A stretch of DNA of 64,000 bases, taken from the NCBI RefSeq assembly GCF_001612685.1, contig NZ_BDAY01000041.1, forward strand, positions 1 to 64,000. Reading direction: 5' to 3'. This DNA comes from Nocardia altamirensis NBRC 108246. GTDB lineage: Bacteria > Actinomycetota > Actinomycetes > Mycobacteriales > Mycobacteriaceae. Under the pieces are notes generated by a model. It did not search any database and was not told the DNA's origin. It was given only the letters and a program-made list of their open reading frames with translations. Of this stretch, positions 33,719 to 42,633 are shown in pieces; positions within the stretch are counted from its first letter, which is position 1, and the number at the start of each line of letters is the position of its first letter. A program made the translations under genes and the position numbers.

Positions 33719-34639
33719 CTATTCCTCCGTGGCGGGCTGCAGGTGGGTGAGTTTGTCCGGGTTGGCCACCGCGTAGATGCCGATGATCTGCTCGGTGCTC
33801 GCATCGATGTCGAGGACCACCACGGCGAACGGCGCGGCACCGGAGAACACCACGGCCGACGGGTCGCCGTTCACCCATCGGTAGTGAATCGCCATGTCCG
33901 GCACGTGACTTCGCACGATCTGACTGGCGATCAGCCTGGCCACCTTGGCGCGGCCGTCGATCGGGCGCAATGCCGCGCGGCGCTTGCCGCCGCCGTCGGT
34001 CCAGAACGTCACATCGGGTGCAAGCAAGGCGAGCAGGCCAGGCAGGTCGCCGCCGAGCTGGGCGGCAAGGAACTTCTCGGTCACCGCGCGCTGCACCCTC
34101 GGGTCGGCGGGCTGCCGTGGCCTGCGGGCGTGCACGTGCTCACGGGCGCGGTGCGCGAGCTGCCGGACGGCCGGGGTGCTGCGGTCGAGCATGTCGGCAA
34201 TGTCGGGGTGCGGGAAGCCGAACACCTCGTGCAGCACGAACACCGCCCGTTCGAGCGGGGAGAGCGTTTCCAGCACGACAAGCATCGCCATCGACACGGC
34301 CTCGGCGCGGAGCAACGGCTCGTCCGCGCTGTCGCGGTCCGCAGGCTCGTCGGCGACGAGCGGCTCGGGCAGCCAAGGGCCGACGTAGGTTTCCCGCCTT
34401 CGCGCGATGGCGGCCCGCCTGGCCAGCGCGTGATTGACCGCGATGCGCACCAGATAGGCGCGCGGGTGCTCGATCTCGGCGCCGCCTGCCCGGTTGCGCG
34501 CCGCCCAGGCCAGCCAGGTGTCCTGCAGCACGTCCTCGGTGTCGGCGACACTGCCGAGCATGTTGTAGACGATCGAGAACAGCAGTTCCCGATGGTCGGC
34601 GAACACCTCGGTCGCGTCGCGGTCCACGCTGTCGATCAT
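33719..34639 (-). CDS. ECF41-group RNA polymerase sigma factor (SigJ-like)
   Basis: This 306-residue sigma factor has region 2 (ELLFSIVYNMLGSVADTEDVLQDTW) and region 4, followed by a fused SnoaL-like C-terminal domain, the hallmark of the ECF41 group that includes mycobacterial SigJ. The diagnostic motifs YVGPWLPEP (linker), TDGGGKRR and C-terminal NPDKL are all present. The C-terminal domain is thought to regulate the factor in place of an anti-sigma. ATG 34639 has AGGAGGAGCG upstream. It is divergent from an MFS exporter that may be its target. The usual COE-type partner gene is not adjacent. Confidence 0.92.
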   Translation of the reverse strand: MIDSVDRDATEVFADHRELLFSIVYNMLGSVADTEDVLQDTWLAWAARNRAGGAEIEHPRAYLVRIAVNHALARRAAIARRRETYVGPWLPEPLVADEPADRDSADEPLLRAEAVSMAMLVVLETLSPLERAVFVLHEVFGFPHPDIADMLDRSTPAVRQLAHRAREHVHARRPRQPADPRVQRAVTEKFLAAQLGGDLPGLLALLAPDVTFWTDGGGKRRAALRPIDGRAKVARLIASQIVRSHVPDMAIHYRWVNGDPSAVVFSGAAPFAVVVLDIDASTEQIIGIYAVANPDKLTHLQPATEE

Positions 34640-34671
34640 CGCTCCTCCTATGGCGGATCTTGCTGCTCTGA

Positions 34672-34757
34672 GAGGGCCGCGGGCGGCGAACCGTGACATG
34701 TCCGCCCGAAATGTGAGCTGCCTCTCCCGATGTCACGTCTCGCGACGCCCGGATGTC
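34672..34757. promoter_or_regulatory. Candidate divergent ECF41-type promoters
   Basis: TGTCACG appears on both strands (plus 34731-34737, minus 34698-34692). Each is followed after 16 bases by a near match to the CGTC -10 element recalled for ECF41 promoters: TGTC at 34754-34757 on the plus strand, CCTC at 34675-34672 on the minus strand. They would drive the MFS gene and the sigma gene respectively. Confidence 0.4.
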
Positions 34758-34807
34758 TCAGTGGGCAACGGATGACACCTCGTCCGCACCCGAGAGAGGA
34801 CATCGCA

Positions 34808-36274
34808 GTGCGTGCACCCACCGAATCACCGTCGTTTCTGACGACCCGTCGCGGCAAACTGACCCTGGCGCTGCTGTGCCTGGTCGCCTTCCTCGACTTC
34901 GCCGACGCCTCCATCGTCAACGTCGCGTTGCCGACCATCCAGCACGAGCTGGGGCTGTCGGTGTCGACGCTGCAATGGATCACCAGCGGCTACCTGCTGA
35001 CCTACGGCGGCCTGATGTTGCTCGGCGGCAGGCTCGCCGACCTGCTCGGCAGGCGGCGGGTGCTGATCGTCGGCACGCTCCTGGTCGGCGTCGCCTCGGC
35101 GACCGGCGGTCTCGCCGAAACCAGCGGCGTGCTGATCGGAGCCCGCTTCGCACAAGGAGTCGGCGCCGCGCTGATGCTGCCCGCGGCGCTGTCCATTCTC
35201 ACCACCAGCTTCCGCGAGGGATCCGATCGCACCACCGCGCTCAGCATGTGGGGTGGCACGGCCGGATTGTCTTCGGCGGCAGGGGTTTTCCTCGGCGGCG
35301 TGCTGACCCAGGGGCCGGGATGGCGCTGGGTGTTCTACGTCAACACTCCCGTCAGCCTGCTGGTGCTGATCGCCGTGCCGCTGCTGGTGCCCGACGACCG
35401 GCGCAACGAAATACGGGGCGGCTTCGATGTTTTCGGTACCGCGCTGGCAACGAGCGGGCTGATGCTGCTGGTCTACGGATTGGTGAAGGCGCCGGAGTTC
35501 GGGTGGGGCGATAGCCGCACCATCGCGCAACTCGGTGTGGCCGTGGCACTGCTGATCGGCTTCGTGCTCAACGAGCAGCGCACCGGCGATCCGTTGGTGC
35601 CGCTGGCGATCTTCCGGATCAAGGGGCTCGCGGCCGCCAACCTGACCCATCTGACGCTGGCGGCGGGCATGCTCGCCATGTTCTTCTTCGTGACCCTCTA
35701 CATGCAGGAAGTGCTCGGGTACGGGGAGTTCGAGGCGGGCGTCGCGTACCTGCCGATCAGCCTGACCGTCGGCGCCGTGGCCGGGGTGACGTCGAAGTTC
35801 ATCGCCAAGACCGGGACTCGGCCGCTGATCGTCGGCGGGTCGATGGTCTCCGGGATCGGGCTCATCTGGCTCTCGCGGATTCCCACCGACGGCTCCTACC
35901 TGGTCGATCTGCTGCCCGCGATGGTGTTCATGTCGATCGGGATGGGTGTGGTGTTCGTCGCCAACACCACCGCCGCGAACGCGGGAGTGCCCGGCGAGCA
36001 AGCGGGACTCGCTGCGGCGCTGCTCAACACCGGCCAGCAGATCGGCGGTGCGCTCGGCCTCGCGGTGTTGACCGCGATCGCCACCTCGCACACCACGAGT
36101 CGACTGACCGCCGGGCACGCGCCGATCGAGGCGATGAACTCCGGTTTCCAGCTCGCGCTGCTGGTCGGTGGCATCATCACGGTGTGCGCCGCCGCGATCG
36201 GCCTGTGGACCGCCAATTCGCGCGGCGAGGACGCGAAGCGCGCCGCTTCATCCGCTGAAATTGTTGCGGCATAA
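34808..36274 (+). CDS. MFS drug exporter, 14-TM (DHA2) type
   Basis: This 488-residue major-facilitator protein has about 14 TM helices and the DHA2 motifs: FLDFADASIVNVALPTI in TM1, GGRLADLLGRRR in loop 2-3 (motif A) and a PVSLLVLIAVPLL-containing segment. It exports small drugs or lipids using the proton gradient. GTG 34808 is supported by GAGAGGA upstream. It is divergent from the ECF41 sigma gene and ends in a UACG-loop terminator. Substrate unknown. Confidence 0.92.
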   Translation: MRAPTESPSFLTTRRGKLTLALLCLVAFLDFADASIVNVALPTIQHELGLSVSTLQWITSGYLLTYGGLMLLGGRLADLLGRRRVLIVGTLLVGVASATGGLAETSGVLIGARFAQGVGAALMLPAALSILTTSFREGSDRTTALSMWGGTAGLSSAAGVFLGGVLTQGPGWRWVFYVNTPVSLLVLIAVPLLVPDDRRNEIRGGFDVFGTALATSGLMLLVYGLVKAPEFGWGDSRTIAQLGVAVALLIGFVLNEQRTGDPLVPLAIFRIKGLAAANLTHLTLAAGMLAMFFFVTLYMQEVLGYGEFEAGVAYLPISLTVGAVAGVTSKFIAKTGTRPLIVGGSMVSGIGLIWLSRIPTDGSYLVDLLPAMVFMSIGMGVVFVANTTAANAGVPGEQAGLAAALLNTGQQIGGALGLAVLTAIATSHTTSRLTAGHAPIEAMNSGFQLALLVGGIITVCAAAIGLWTANSRGEDAKRAASSAEIVAA

Positions 36275-36288
36275 GGTAGTTCGTCACC

Positions 36289-36316
36289 AAGCCGGGTATC
36301 TACGGATACCCGGCTT
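36289..36316 (+). terminator. Terminator after MFS exporter
   Basis: A 12-bp stem (AAGCCGGGTATC with its complement) is capped by a TACG tetraloop of the stable UNCG class, 15 bases after the stop codon. Confidence 0.85.
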
Positions 36317-36370
36317 CGGTGTTCCATTCGTCCAAGCCTTACCGCAGGCGCCGGGGCTACCGTGCCAGTC

Positions 36371-36760
36371 ATGACCATGACAGACAGCGCACTGGCGGAT
36401 CAGCTCGTCGCCCTGCTCGACGAGTGGATGGCGGCGATCGTCGCCAACGACGCGGCCAGGATCGGCGCGTACATGACCGACGACTGGATCATGGTGTCGG
36501 AGAACGGCATCGCCACGGCGGAGGAGTTCCTGGCGTTCGTCGAGTCCGGCGCGCTCACGCATTCGGCGATGCAGCAGGTGGGCGAGGCACGGGTCCGGCG
36601 CACCGGGGACGTCGCGGTGCTCACCGTTCGGGCCACCAATATCGCCCACTACCAGGGCAAGCGGTTCGACGCCGACGAATGGACGACGGACGTCTTCGTC
36701 GAGACCGAGCAGGGCTGGCGGTGCGCGCTCACGCAGATCACCGCCGTCGCGGCACCCTAG
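36371..36760 (+). CDS. SnoaL/NTF2-like (DUF4440) family protein
   Basis: This 129-residue cone-shaped-fold protein starts MTMTDSALADQLVALLDEW and continues with the paired pattern of DUF4440/SnoaL-like proteins (NDAARIGAYMTDDWIMVSENG, then DEWTTDVFVETEQGWR). Such proteins act as isomerases or hydrolases, or merely bind small ligands. ATG 36371 is preferred because TACCGT lies 8-13 bases upstream, fitting a leaderless mRNA; GTG 36362 and ATG 36377 are alternatives. No neighbours suggest a pathway. Confidence 0.7.
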   Translation: MTMTDSALADQLVALLDEWMAAIVANDAARIGAYMTDDWIMVSENGIATAEEFLAFVESGALTHSAMQQVGEARVRRTGDVAVLTVRATNIAHYQGKRFDADEWTTDVFVETEQGWRCALTQITAVAAP

Positions 36761-36776
36761 CCGCACCCAGTGGCGA

Positions 36777-39065
36777 TCACGACTTGGCCAGGTACTCCAG
36801 CCGCTCGGCGTCGACCGCGGCGTGCATCATCCCGGCCAGGCCGGGATGCTTCTTCAAGCCGGGATCGGACTCGACCACGTCGCGGGCGAGTTCCTGTGCG
36901 GCAGTGATGACTTCGAGGTCGTCGAGCAGCGAGAGCAGGCGCAGCGAACGCGCGGTGCCGGACTGGGCGGCGCCGAGCACATCGCCCTCGCGGCGGGTGC
37001 GCAGGTCGAGCACGGCGAGCTCGAAGCCGTCGGTGGTGCCTGCGACCGCGTCCAACCGCGCCATCGCCGAGCCGCCCGGCGCCGCGTCGGTGATGAGCAG
37101 ACAGAGCCCGGGATCCTTGCCGCGACCGATCCGGCCGCGCAGCTGATGCAGCTGGCTGACGCCGAAGCGATCCGCGTCGACGATCACCATGACGGTCGCG
37201 TTCGGCACGTCGACACCGACCTCGACGACGGTGGTGCAGACGAGCACGTCCACCGATCCGTCGTTGAAAGCGCGCATCACCTGGTCTTTTTCGTCCGCGG
37301 GCAGCCTGCCGTGCAGCAGGCCGACCCGCACCTGCGACAGCGGGCCCGCGCGCAACATGTCGAAGACGTCGAGCACCGCCTGGGTGGTCGGGCCCTCCTT
37401 CTCGGTCTCCTTGGCCTTCGATTTGCCGTTGCGGGACTTGCCGGAACCCTCTTCGTCGTCGCCGATGCGAGAGCACACCACGTAGGCCTGCCGACCGGCC
37501 TTGACCTCTTCCAGGATGCGCTCCCACGCGCGGTCGACCCAGTTCGGGTGCTGCCTGCGCGGCACCACCTTCGAGGTGATCGGCGACCGTCCCCTCGGCA
37601 GCTGGGTGAGCGTTGAGGTCTCCAGATCGCCGAGGGTGGTCATGGCAATGGTGCGCGGGATCGGCGTGGCGGTCATCACGAGCAGGTGCGGGCTCGCGCC
37701 GGATTTCGCCTTGGCGCGCAACGCATCCCGCTGTTCGACACCGAAGCGGTGCTGCTCGTCGACCACGACCATGCCGAGGTCGAAGAACTCGACGTTGTCC
37801 TGAATCAGCGCGTGCGTGCCGATTACTATGCCCGCCTCGCCGGTCATCGCGTCCAGCAGCGCGGCCTTCTTGGTCGCCGCCGACATCGACCCGGTGACCA
37901 GCACCAGCTTGGTGGCGTGCTCGGCGGCACCGAGCTCACCGCCGCTGCCGAGGTCGCCGAGCATGCCGCGAAGGGACCGATAGTGCTGGGCGGCAAGAAC
38001 TTCCGTCGGCGCGAGCAGAGCGCACTGCTGGCCCGCGTCGACGATCTGCAGCATCGCATGCAGCGCGACGATCGTCTTACCCGATCCGACCTCGCCCTGC
38101 AGCAGCCGGTGCATCGGATGACTGCGCGACAGGTCGGCGGAGATCTCCGCGATCACCTGCTGCTGGCCTTCGGTGAGCTCGAACGGCAGGCGCGTGTCGA
38201 ATTCGGCGGCGATGCCGTCGATCCGCGGCGGGCACGGCCGCGCGGCACGGCCGGACACCTCGTGGCGGCGGTCGGCGAGCACCAGCTGCAGCGCCAGCGC
38301 CTCGTCGAAACGCAAACGCTCCCTGGCCTGGTCGATGTCGGACTTGCGCTCCGGCAGGTGGATCAGGCGCAACGCGTCGGAGACGTTCAGCAGCGCGCGT
38401 TCGGCCCTGAGCTCCTCCGGCAGCGGATCATCGATCGGATCCAGTTGGTCGAGTACCTGTCGCACACACGCGAGCACGTCCCAGCTCTGCACCTTCGCGG
38501 TGGCCGGGTACACCGGGATGAACTCCCGCTCCATGAACGAGGTGTCCACTCCCCCTGCGCCTTTCGCGCTCTGCGCCAGGCCGCGCAGGTCACCGCCGCC
38601 GCGCACGGTGGTGAGCGAGCCGACCGAGGCGTCGTCGTCCTCGGCTTCGGGCAGGATCAGATAGCCGGGGTGGCTCAGGTTCCATTGGCCGGGCCGCCAG
38701 TAGGTGACCGTTCCCGACATCATCGCCCGCAACCCCTCGCGGACAACGTATTTCACCTTGTCACCGTTGAAGAACGTGACGTCGACACCGCGCCCCGTGC
38801 CGGATCCGGTGTCGAGCACCACCTTCAGCAGCGAACCGCGGCGGTTGCGCATCGGACGCAGCTCGGCCTTGGTGATACGGCCGATCACGGTGATGTGCGC
38901 GCCCTCTTCGGGAGCTTCCTCGGTGAGCGGCTGGCCTTGCGTTGCGTAGCGCAGCGGGTAGTGGCGGAGCAGGTCCTCCACCGTGTGCATGTCGAAGGCA
39001 TCGACCAGGGAACCCGCCGCCTTCACGCCGAGGATGTGGTCGAGCCGATCGCTCAATGTCGCCAT
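36777..39065 (-). CDS. recG: ATP-dependent DNA helicase RecG
   Basis: This 762-residue superfamily-2 helicase reverses stalled forks and processes recombination intermediates. Domain order: N-terminal wedge/OB fold, then helicase motifs I (GEVGSGKT), II (DEQHRFG, a DExH box), III (TATPIPRT) and VI (QLRGRIGRGKDPG). A lysine-rich insert of about 22 residues (near 530-552, DDEEGSGKSRNGKSK onward) interrupts the second RecA domain and is longer than in most RecG proteins. ATG 39065 directly abuts the upstream DAK gene stop (TAGATG). Confidence 0.95.
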   Translation of the reverse strand: MATLSDRLDHILGVKAAGSLVDAFDMHTVEDLLRHYPLRYATQGQPLTEEAPEEGAHITVIGRITKAELRPMRNRRGSLLKVVLDTGSGTGRGVDVTFFNGDKVKYVVREGLRAMMSGTVTYWRPGQWNLSHPGYLILPEAEDDDASVGSLTTVRGGGDLRGLAQSAKGAGGVDTSFMEREFIPVYPATAKVQSWDVLACVRQVLDQLDPIDDPLPEELRAERALLNVSDALRLIHLPERKSDIDQARERLRFDEALALQLVLADRRHEVSGRAARPCPPRIDGIAAEFDTRLPFELTEGQQQVIAEISADLSRSHPMHRLLQGEVGSGKTIVALHAMLQIVDAGQQCALLAPTEVLAAQHYRSLRGMLGDLGSGGELGAAEHATKLVLVTGSMSAATKKAALLDAMTGEAGIVIGTHALIQDNVEFFDLGMVVVDEQHRFGVEQRDALRAKAKSGASPHLLVMTATPIPRTIAMTTLGDLETSTLTQLPRGRSPITSKVVPRRQHPNWVDRAWERILEEVKAGRQAYVVCSRIGDDEEGSGKSRNGKSKAKETEKEGPTTQAVLDVFDMLRAGPLSQVRVGLLHGRLPADEKDQVMRAFNDGSVDVLVCTTVVEVGVDVPNATVMVIVDADRFGVSQLHQLRGRIGRGKDPGLCLLITDAAPGGSAMARLDAVAGTTDGFELAVLDLRTRREGDVLGAAQSGTARSLRLLSLLDDLEVITAAQELARDVVESDPGLKKHPGLAGMMHAAVDAERLEYLAKS

Positions 39066-40733
39066 CTACTCCACTCCGATCTGCACCAGGTCCCCGTGCT
39101 GCCCACCGGAATACACGGTGACCTCGACGCCAGGGAAGCTTTCGCCGATGTGCGCGGCGAGCTCGTCGGCGAGCCCGTCCGGCGCCGCCGCACCCATGAG
39201 CAGGGTCACCAGCTCGCCGCCGAAGGACAGCATGCGATCGAGCAGGGTCAGGCCCGCCGCACGCACGTCGTGGTCGATCACCACCACGTCGTGGCCGACC
39301 AGGCCGAGACCGTCGCCCGCAGCGCAGGTGCCGACCATGGTGAGCGCGCGCTCCTGCGCGGCCCGCAGCGATCCCCACCGGGTCGTCGCGGCCGCCTCCG
39401 ACATGGCGAACGCGTCGTCGACGGCGATCCGGCCGCGATCGTGCACGGCCAATGCCGCGAGTCCCTGCACCATGGACGCGCTCGGCAGCAGCAGCACGTC
39501 GCGATGCGCGTCACGGGCGGCGACGCCGACCGCGACCAGGTCGTGCGCGGGCAATGCGCCGTTGGGCAGCACCAGGACCTCGCGATTCGGCATCGCCCGG
39601 ATCGCGGCGAGCAATGCGGCCGCCGAGACCGCCCCGTCCGCGCCGAGCACCACCGCTCCGGCATCCTCGAACAACACGCCCGCGCCCGCACCGGCGGCGA
39701 CCGCGAGGATGCCGCGATCGGCGGGACCGGCGGGCGCCTTCTCGGTGTCGAGGGTCGCGGGGGTGACGAGGTGGCCGGACGGCATCTCGGCGTGGGACGC
39801 GGCGAAGCTCTCGATGCGGATGCCACTGAGCGTGCCTGCGGCGATGCCCGCTTCCACGGCCGCGCCCGCGTCCGCGCAGTGCACATGAGCGGACCAGGAA
39901 CGTGCGCCGTCGCCGACGATCACCACCGAATCACCCAGCTCGGCGAGCCGGGCGCGGAGCAGCGCCACCTGCTCGGAGTCGGTGTCGGCCAAGAGGTACA
40001 TCACCTCGTATTGCGGTGTCGCCGTGCCTGTTTCGCTGACGCTCGGCTCGGCGGCGCGCACGGTGACCGGTTCCCGAGGGGTGTACTCCGGCCGGGCGGG
40101 GACCTCGCCGAGAGTGATCGAGACCAGGCTGTCCAGCAGCACGACGAGCCCGCGCGCTCCCGCGTCGACGACACCGGCCTCGCGCAGCACGCCGAGCTGC
40201 GACGGCGTATCACCCAGTGCCTTGGCCGCGCCGTCGGCCGCCGCGAGGGCCACGTCGGCGAGCGAATCGTCCGGGCAGGCGGCCGCACTGGCGGCCGCGC
40301 AGTCCAGAACGGTCAGGATGGTGCCCTCGATCGGCACGCTCAACGCCTCCCGCACCAGGGCCGAGGCGCGATGCAGGGCGGTACGCAGCGTGGAAGCGGT
40401 CAACGGTCCGTGCCGGACCGCCTCCGCGATGCCGCGCAGCACCTGCGAAAGGATGATTCCGGAGTTACCTCGAGCACCGATCGTCGCGCCGGTCGCCATC
40501 GCGGCGGCGACCTCGTGCACGGACAACGCGGCCGAGGCGATGCTCGCCTTCCGGTCGACGGCGGCCACCGCGGCACGCATGGTGGCGAGCAGGTTGGTTC
40601 CGGTGTCGGCGTCGGGGATGGGGAAGACATTGAGTGCGTTGATCTCCTCGCGCCGGTCTGCCAGACCGTCGACACAGGTTCGCCCCCAGCGCAGCAATGC
40701 CGTGCCGTCCATCACATCCCGCACTCCGGGCAC
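39066..40733 (-). CDS. DAK2-domain kinase-like protein (YloV/FakA family)
   Basis: This 555-residue protein has an N-terminal DAK2 (DhaL-like) ATP-binding domain (NVFPIPDADTGTNLLATMRAA and GARGNSGIILSQ). The C-terminal DegV/FakA_C-like domain contains PNREVLVLPNG and DHDVRAAGLTLLDRML. Firmicute relatives phosphorylate fatty acids bound to DegV partners; the actinobacterial role is uncertain. GTG 40733 is chosen since AGAGGTGACG lies just upstream. It is read together with recG, and the adjacency is conserved in mycobacteria (Rv2974c/Rv2975c-recG). Confidence 0.85.
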   Translation of the reverse strand: MPGVRDVMDGTALLRWGRTCVDGLADRREEINALNVFPIPDADTGTNLLATMRAAVAAVDRKASIASAALSVHEVAAAMATGATIGARGNSGIILSQVLRGIAEAVRHGPLTASTLRTALHRASALVREALSVPIEGTILTVLDCAAASAAACPDDSLADVALAAADGAAKALGDTPSQLGVLREAGVVDAGARGLVVLLDSLVSITLGEVPARPEYTPREPVTVRAAEPSVSETGTATPQYEVMYLLADTDSEQVALLRARLAELGDSVVIVGDGARSWSAHVHCADAGAAVEAGIAAGTLSGIRIESFAASHAEMPSGHLVTPATLDTEKAPAGPADRGILAVAAGAGAGVLFEDAGAVVLGADGAVSAAALLAAIRAMPNREVLVLPNGALPAHDLVAVGVAARDAHRDVLLLPSASMVQGLAALAVHDRGRIAVDDAFAMSEAAATTRWGSLRAAQERALTMVGTCAAGDGLGLVGHDVVVIDHDVRAAGLTLLDRMLSFGGELVTLLMGAAAPDGLADELAAHIGESFPGVEVTVYSGGQHGDLVQIGVE

Positions 40734-41004
40734 CGTCACCTCTCTCCCGTCCGCCACCGCCGCCCGCCAGGTTAGCGGGCGATACCGACATATGATGAGG
40801 TACCCGATGAGTGTCCCGGCAACGTCGGAAAGCACCCGGTTTGGTGGATCGCCGCCCGTCCCGTTACCCTTGCAGGGTTGCCTCGCGCGGCCGTTGCCGG
40901 TTCGTGCTGGCCGACGTCAAGTCGGCAGGGGTAGGTCGATAATTGTTTCCGGACATACTGCCCGCGGGCGGTGGTCCCCACATGACATGAAGGAGTTCGC
41001 GACT

Positions 41005-41196
41005 ATGGCTGCCGTCTGCGACGTCTGCGCCAAGGGCCCCGGCTTCGGGAAGTCGGTCTCGCACTCGCACCGGCGCACCAACCGTCGCTGGAACCCGAAC
41101 ATCCAGACCGTTCGCGCCCAGGTCGCGCCGGGTAACACCCGTCGCATGAACGTGTGCACGTCCTGCCTGAAGGCGGGCAAGGTCGTCCGCGGCTGA
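41005..41196 (+). CDS. rpmB: Ribosomal protein bL28
   Basis: This 63-residue large-subunit protein is the zinc-binding (C+) bL28, with cysteine pairs in CDVC and CTSC. AAGGAG lies 10 bases before ATG 41005. It is divergent from the DAK gene, as in mycobacteria, and ends with a terminator hairpin. The 271-base region 40734-41004 should contain both promoters. Confidence 0.97.
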   Translation: MAAVCDVCAKGPGFGKSVSHSHRRTNRRWNPNIQTVRAQVAPGNTRRMNVCTSCLKAGKVVRG

Positions 41197-41225
41197 TTCA
41201 GCCTCGGACTACTCGAGACCGACGC

Positions 41226-41259
41226 ACGCCCCGGCACCCTCACGGGTTGTCCGGGGCGT
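41226..41259 (+). terminator. rpmB terminator hairpin
   Basis: Nine-base arms ACGCCCCGG and CCGGGGCGT enclose a 16-base loop, 30 bases after the rpmB stop. No T tract. Confidence 0.65.
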
Positions 41260-41273
41260 AGTCATCTGTTCTC

Positions 41274-41783
41274 ATGGGCGGGGCAATGAACTGGCGTATC
41301 ACCCCACTTGCCGCCGAGTACACCTACCGCGCCGCGGAATGTCATATCGCCTGCTGGCGTGAGGCCTACCGCGGCCTGGTGCCCGCCCAGCTGCTCGACG
41401 CCTTCGACGTCGATCGGCGGGCCGAGCAGTGGGAGCGCCAGCTGCGGAAGTACCCGGATGCTACGTGGGTGGCCGTCGTCGGCGATCAGGTGATCGGATT
41501 CGCCACGGCGAGCGCCACTCGCGATATCCCACCGGTGCCGCCGATGGAGCTGAACGCCATGTACGTCCGCTCCCAGTGGTACGGCACCGGCGTCGCGCAC
41601 GATCTGTTGAACGCCGCCGTCGACCCGCAGGTCGGCTGCTCGCTGTGGGTGTTCGAAGAGAACCCGCGTGCCCAATCCTTCTACCGCAAACACGGTTTCG
41701 AACTGGACGGGGCCCGCAAGGTGGAGGCGTTCACCCCCGCCATCCAGGTTCGCATGGTGCGCGAACCCGGCGTCCTTCGGTGA
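41274..41783 (+). CDS. GNAT-family N-acetyltransferase
   Basis: This 169-residue GNAT enzyme has the acetyl-CoA pyrophosphate loop in MYVRSQWYGTGVAHDLL (R-x-x-x-x-G-x-G/A pattern) and the C-terminal ENPRAQSFYRKHGF. Substrate unknown. The first ATG (41274) gives the coordinates here; ATG 41286 (MNWRITPL) is an equal alternative. It runs in the direction of the enoyl-CoA hydratase gene with a 39-base gap. Confidence 0.85.
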   Translation: MGGAMNWRITPLAAEYTYRAAECHIACWREAYRGLVPAQLLDAFDVDRRAEQWERQLRKYPDATWVAVVGDQVIGFATASATRDIPPVPPMELNAMYVRSQWYGTGVAHDLLNAAVDPQVGCSLWVFEENPRAQSFYRKHGFELDGARKVEAFTPAIQVRMVREPGVLR

Positions 41784-41822
41784 GATCCGAGTCGTACACC
41801 CGCGCCAAGTAAGGTGCTGGCC

Positions 41823-42602
41823 ATGACCTCTACCGAGCAAGCCGGGTACGTGACCACCTTCGACGGCGTTCTGCAGATCACCATCGCCACCGCCGCGAAC
41901 GGCACCTCGATGGACTTTGCCGGGATCGTCGCGGGCACGGCCGCCCTGCGCTCGCTCGGCTCCGAGGTCGGCGCGGTGCTGCTGACGGGCACCGGCGCGA
42001 ACTTCTGCGCAGGCGGCAATGTGCGCGGTTTCGCGGCGGCCTCGGATCGGGCCGCCCACATCTACAGCCTGGCAACAGATCTGCACCACTTCGTGCGCGC
42101 CATCGACGCCACCACGGTTCCGGTGGTGGTCGGCGTGCACGGCTGGGCCGCAGGCGCGGGCATGAGCCTGGTGTGTGCCGCCGATATCGCGCTCGGCGGA
42201 CCGAGCACCAAGTTGCGTCCCGCCTACCCCGGCATCGGACTGAGCCCGGACGGCGGCATGTCGTGGACGCTGCCGCGCATCGTCGGCCTCGGCCGGGCAC
42301 GCGAGATCCTGCTCACCGACGCGGTTCTCGACGCCGAGGAGGCGGTGCGGCTCGGCATCCTCAGCCGTCTCGTCGCCGACGAGGAGGTGCAGGCCGAGGC
42401 GCTGAACCTGGCCCGAACCCTCGCCGGCGGACCACGTTCCACCTACGCAAGCATCAAAACACTGCTGGCGCAGTCCACTTCGTCGGCATTGAGCGATCAG
42501 CTCGATCGCGAACGCGAGGCGATCGCCGCCGCGGCGAACGGTGCGACCGGGCGTGAGGGTGTCGACGCGTTCGTCGAGAAGCGGAAGCCGAACTACACGT
42601 AA
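41823..42602 (+). CDS. Enoyl-CoA hydratase/isomerase family protein
   Basis: This 259-residue crotonase-fold protein has the oxyanion-hole segments (GTGANFCAGGNVRGF and HGWAAGAGMSLVCAADI) and PGIGLSPDGGMSWTLPRIVG. It hydrates or isomerises enoyl-CoA intermediates in fatty-acid or related catabolism; position-specific glutamates for hydratase activity are not obvious (PDGGMS), so isomerase or another crotonase activity is possible. ATG 41823 has AAGGTGCTGGCC upstream. Not in a clear beta-oxidation cluster. Confidence 0.88.
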   Translation: MTSTEQAGYVTTFDGVLQITIATAANGTSMDFAGIVAGTAALRSLGSEVGAVLLTGTGANFCAGGNVRGFAAASDRAAHIYSLATDLHHFVRAIDATTVPVVVGVHGWAAGAGMSLVCAADIALGGPSTKLRPAYPGIGLSPDGGMSWTLPRIVGLGRAREILLTDAVLDAEEAVRLGILSRLVADEEVQAEALNLARTLAGGPRSTYASIKTLLAQSTSSALSDQLDREREAIAAAANGATGREGVDAFVEKRKPNYT

Positions 42603-42609
42603 TTGCCGA

Positions 42610-42633
42610 ACGACTCCGTGTTCACGGAGTCGT
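42610..42633. terminator. Bidirectional terminator overlapping the hydrolase stop
   Basis: An 11-base inverted repeat (ACGACTCCGTG with its complement, 2-base centre) lies in the 19-base convergent gap and runs into the end of the hydrolase gene. Confidence 0.7.

Noticed and set aside
37686..40775. Very long open frame (about 1000 codons) on the plus strand
   Set aside because: It lies opposite recG and the DAK gene. Low-complexity His/Arg/Gly-rich translation is the usual shadow of GC-rich coding DNA.
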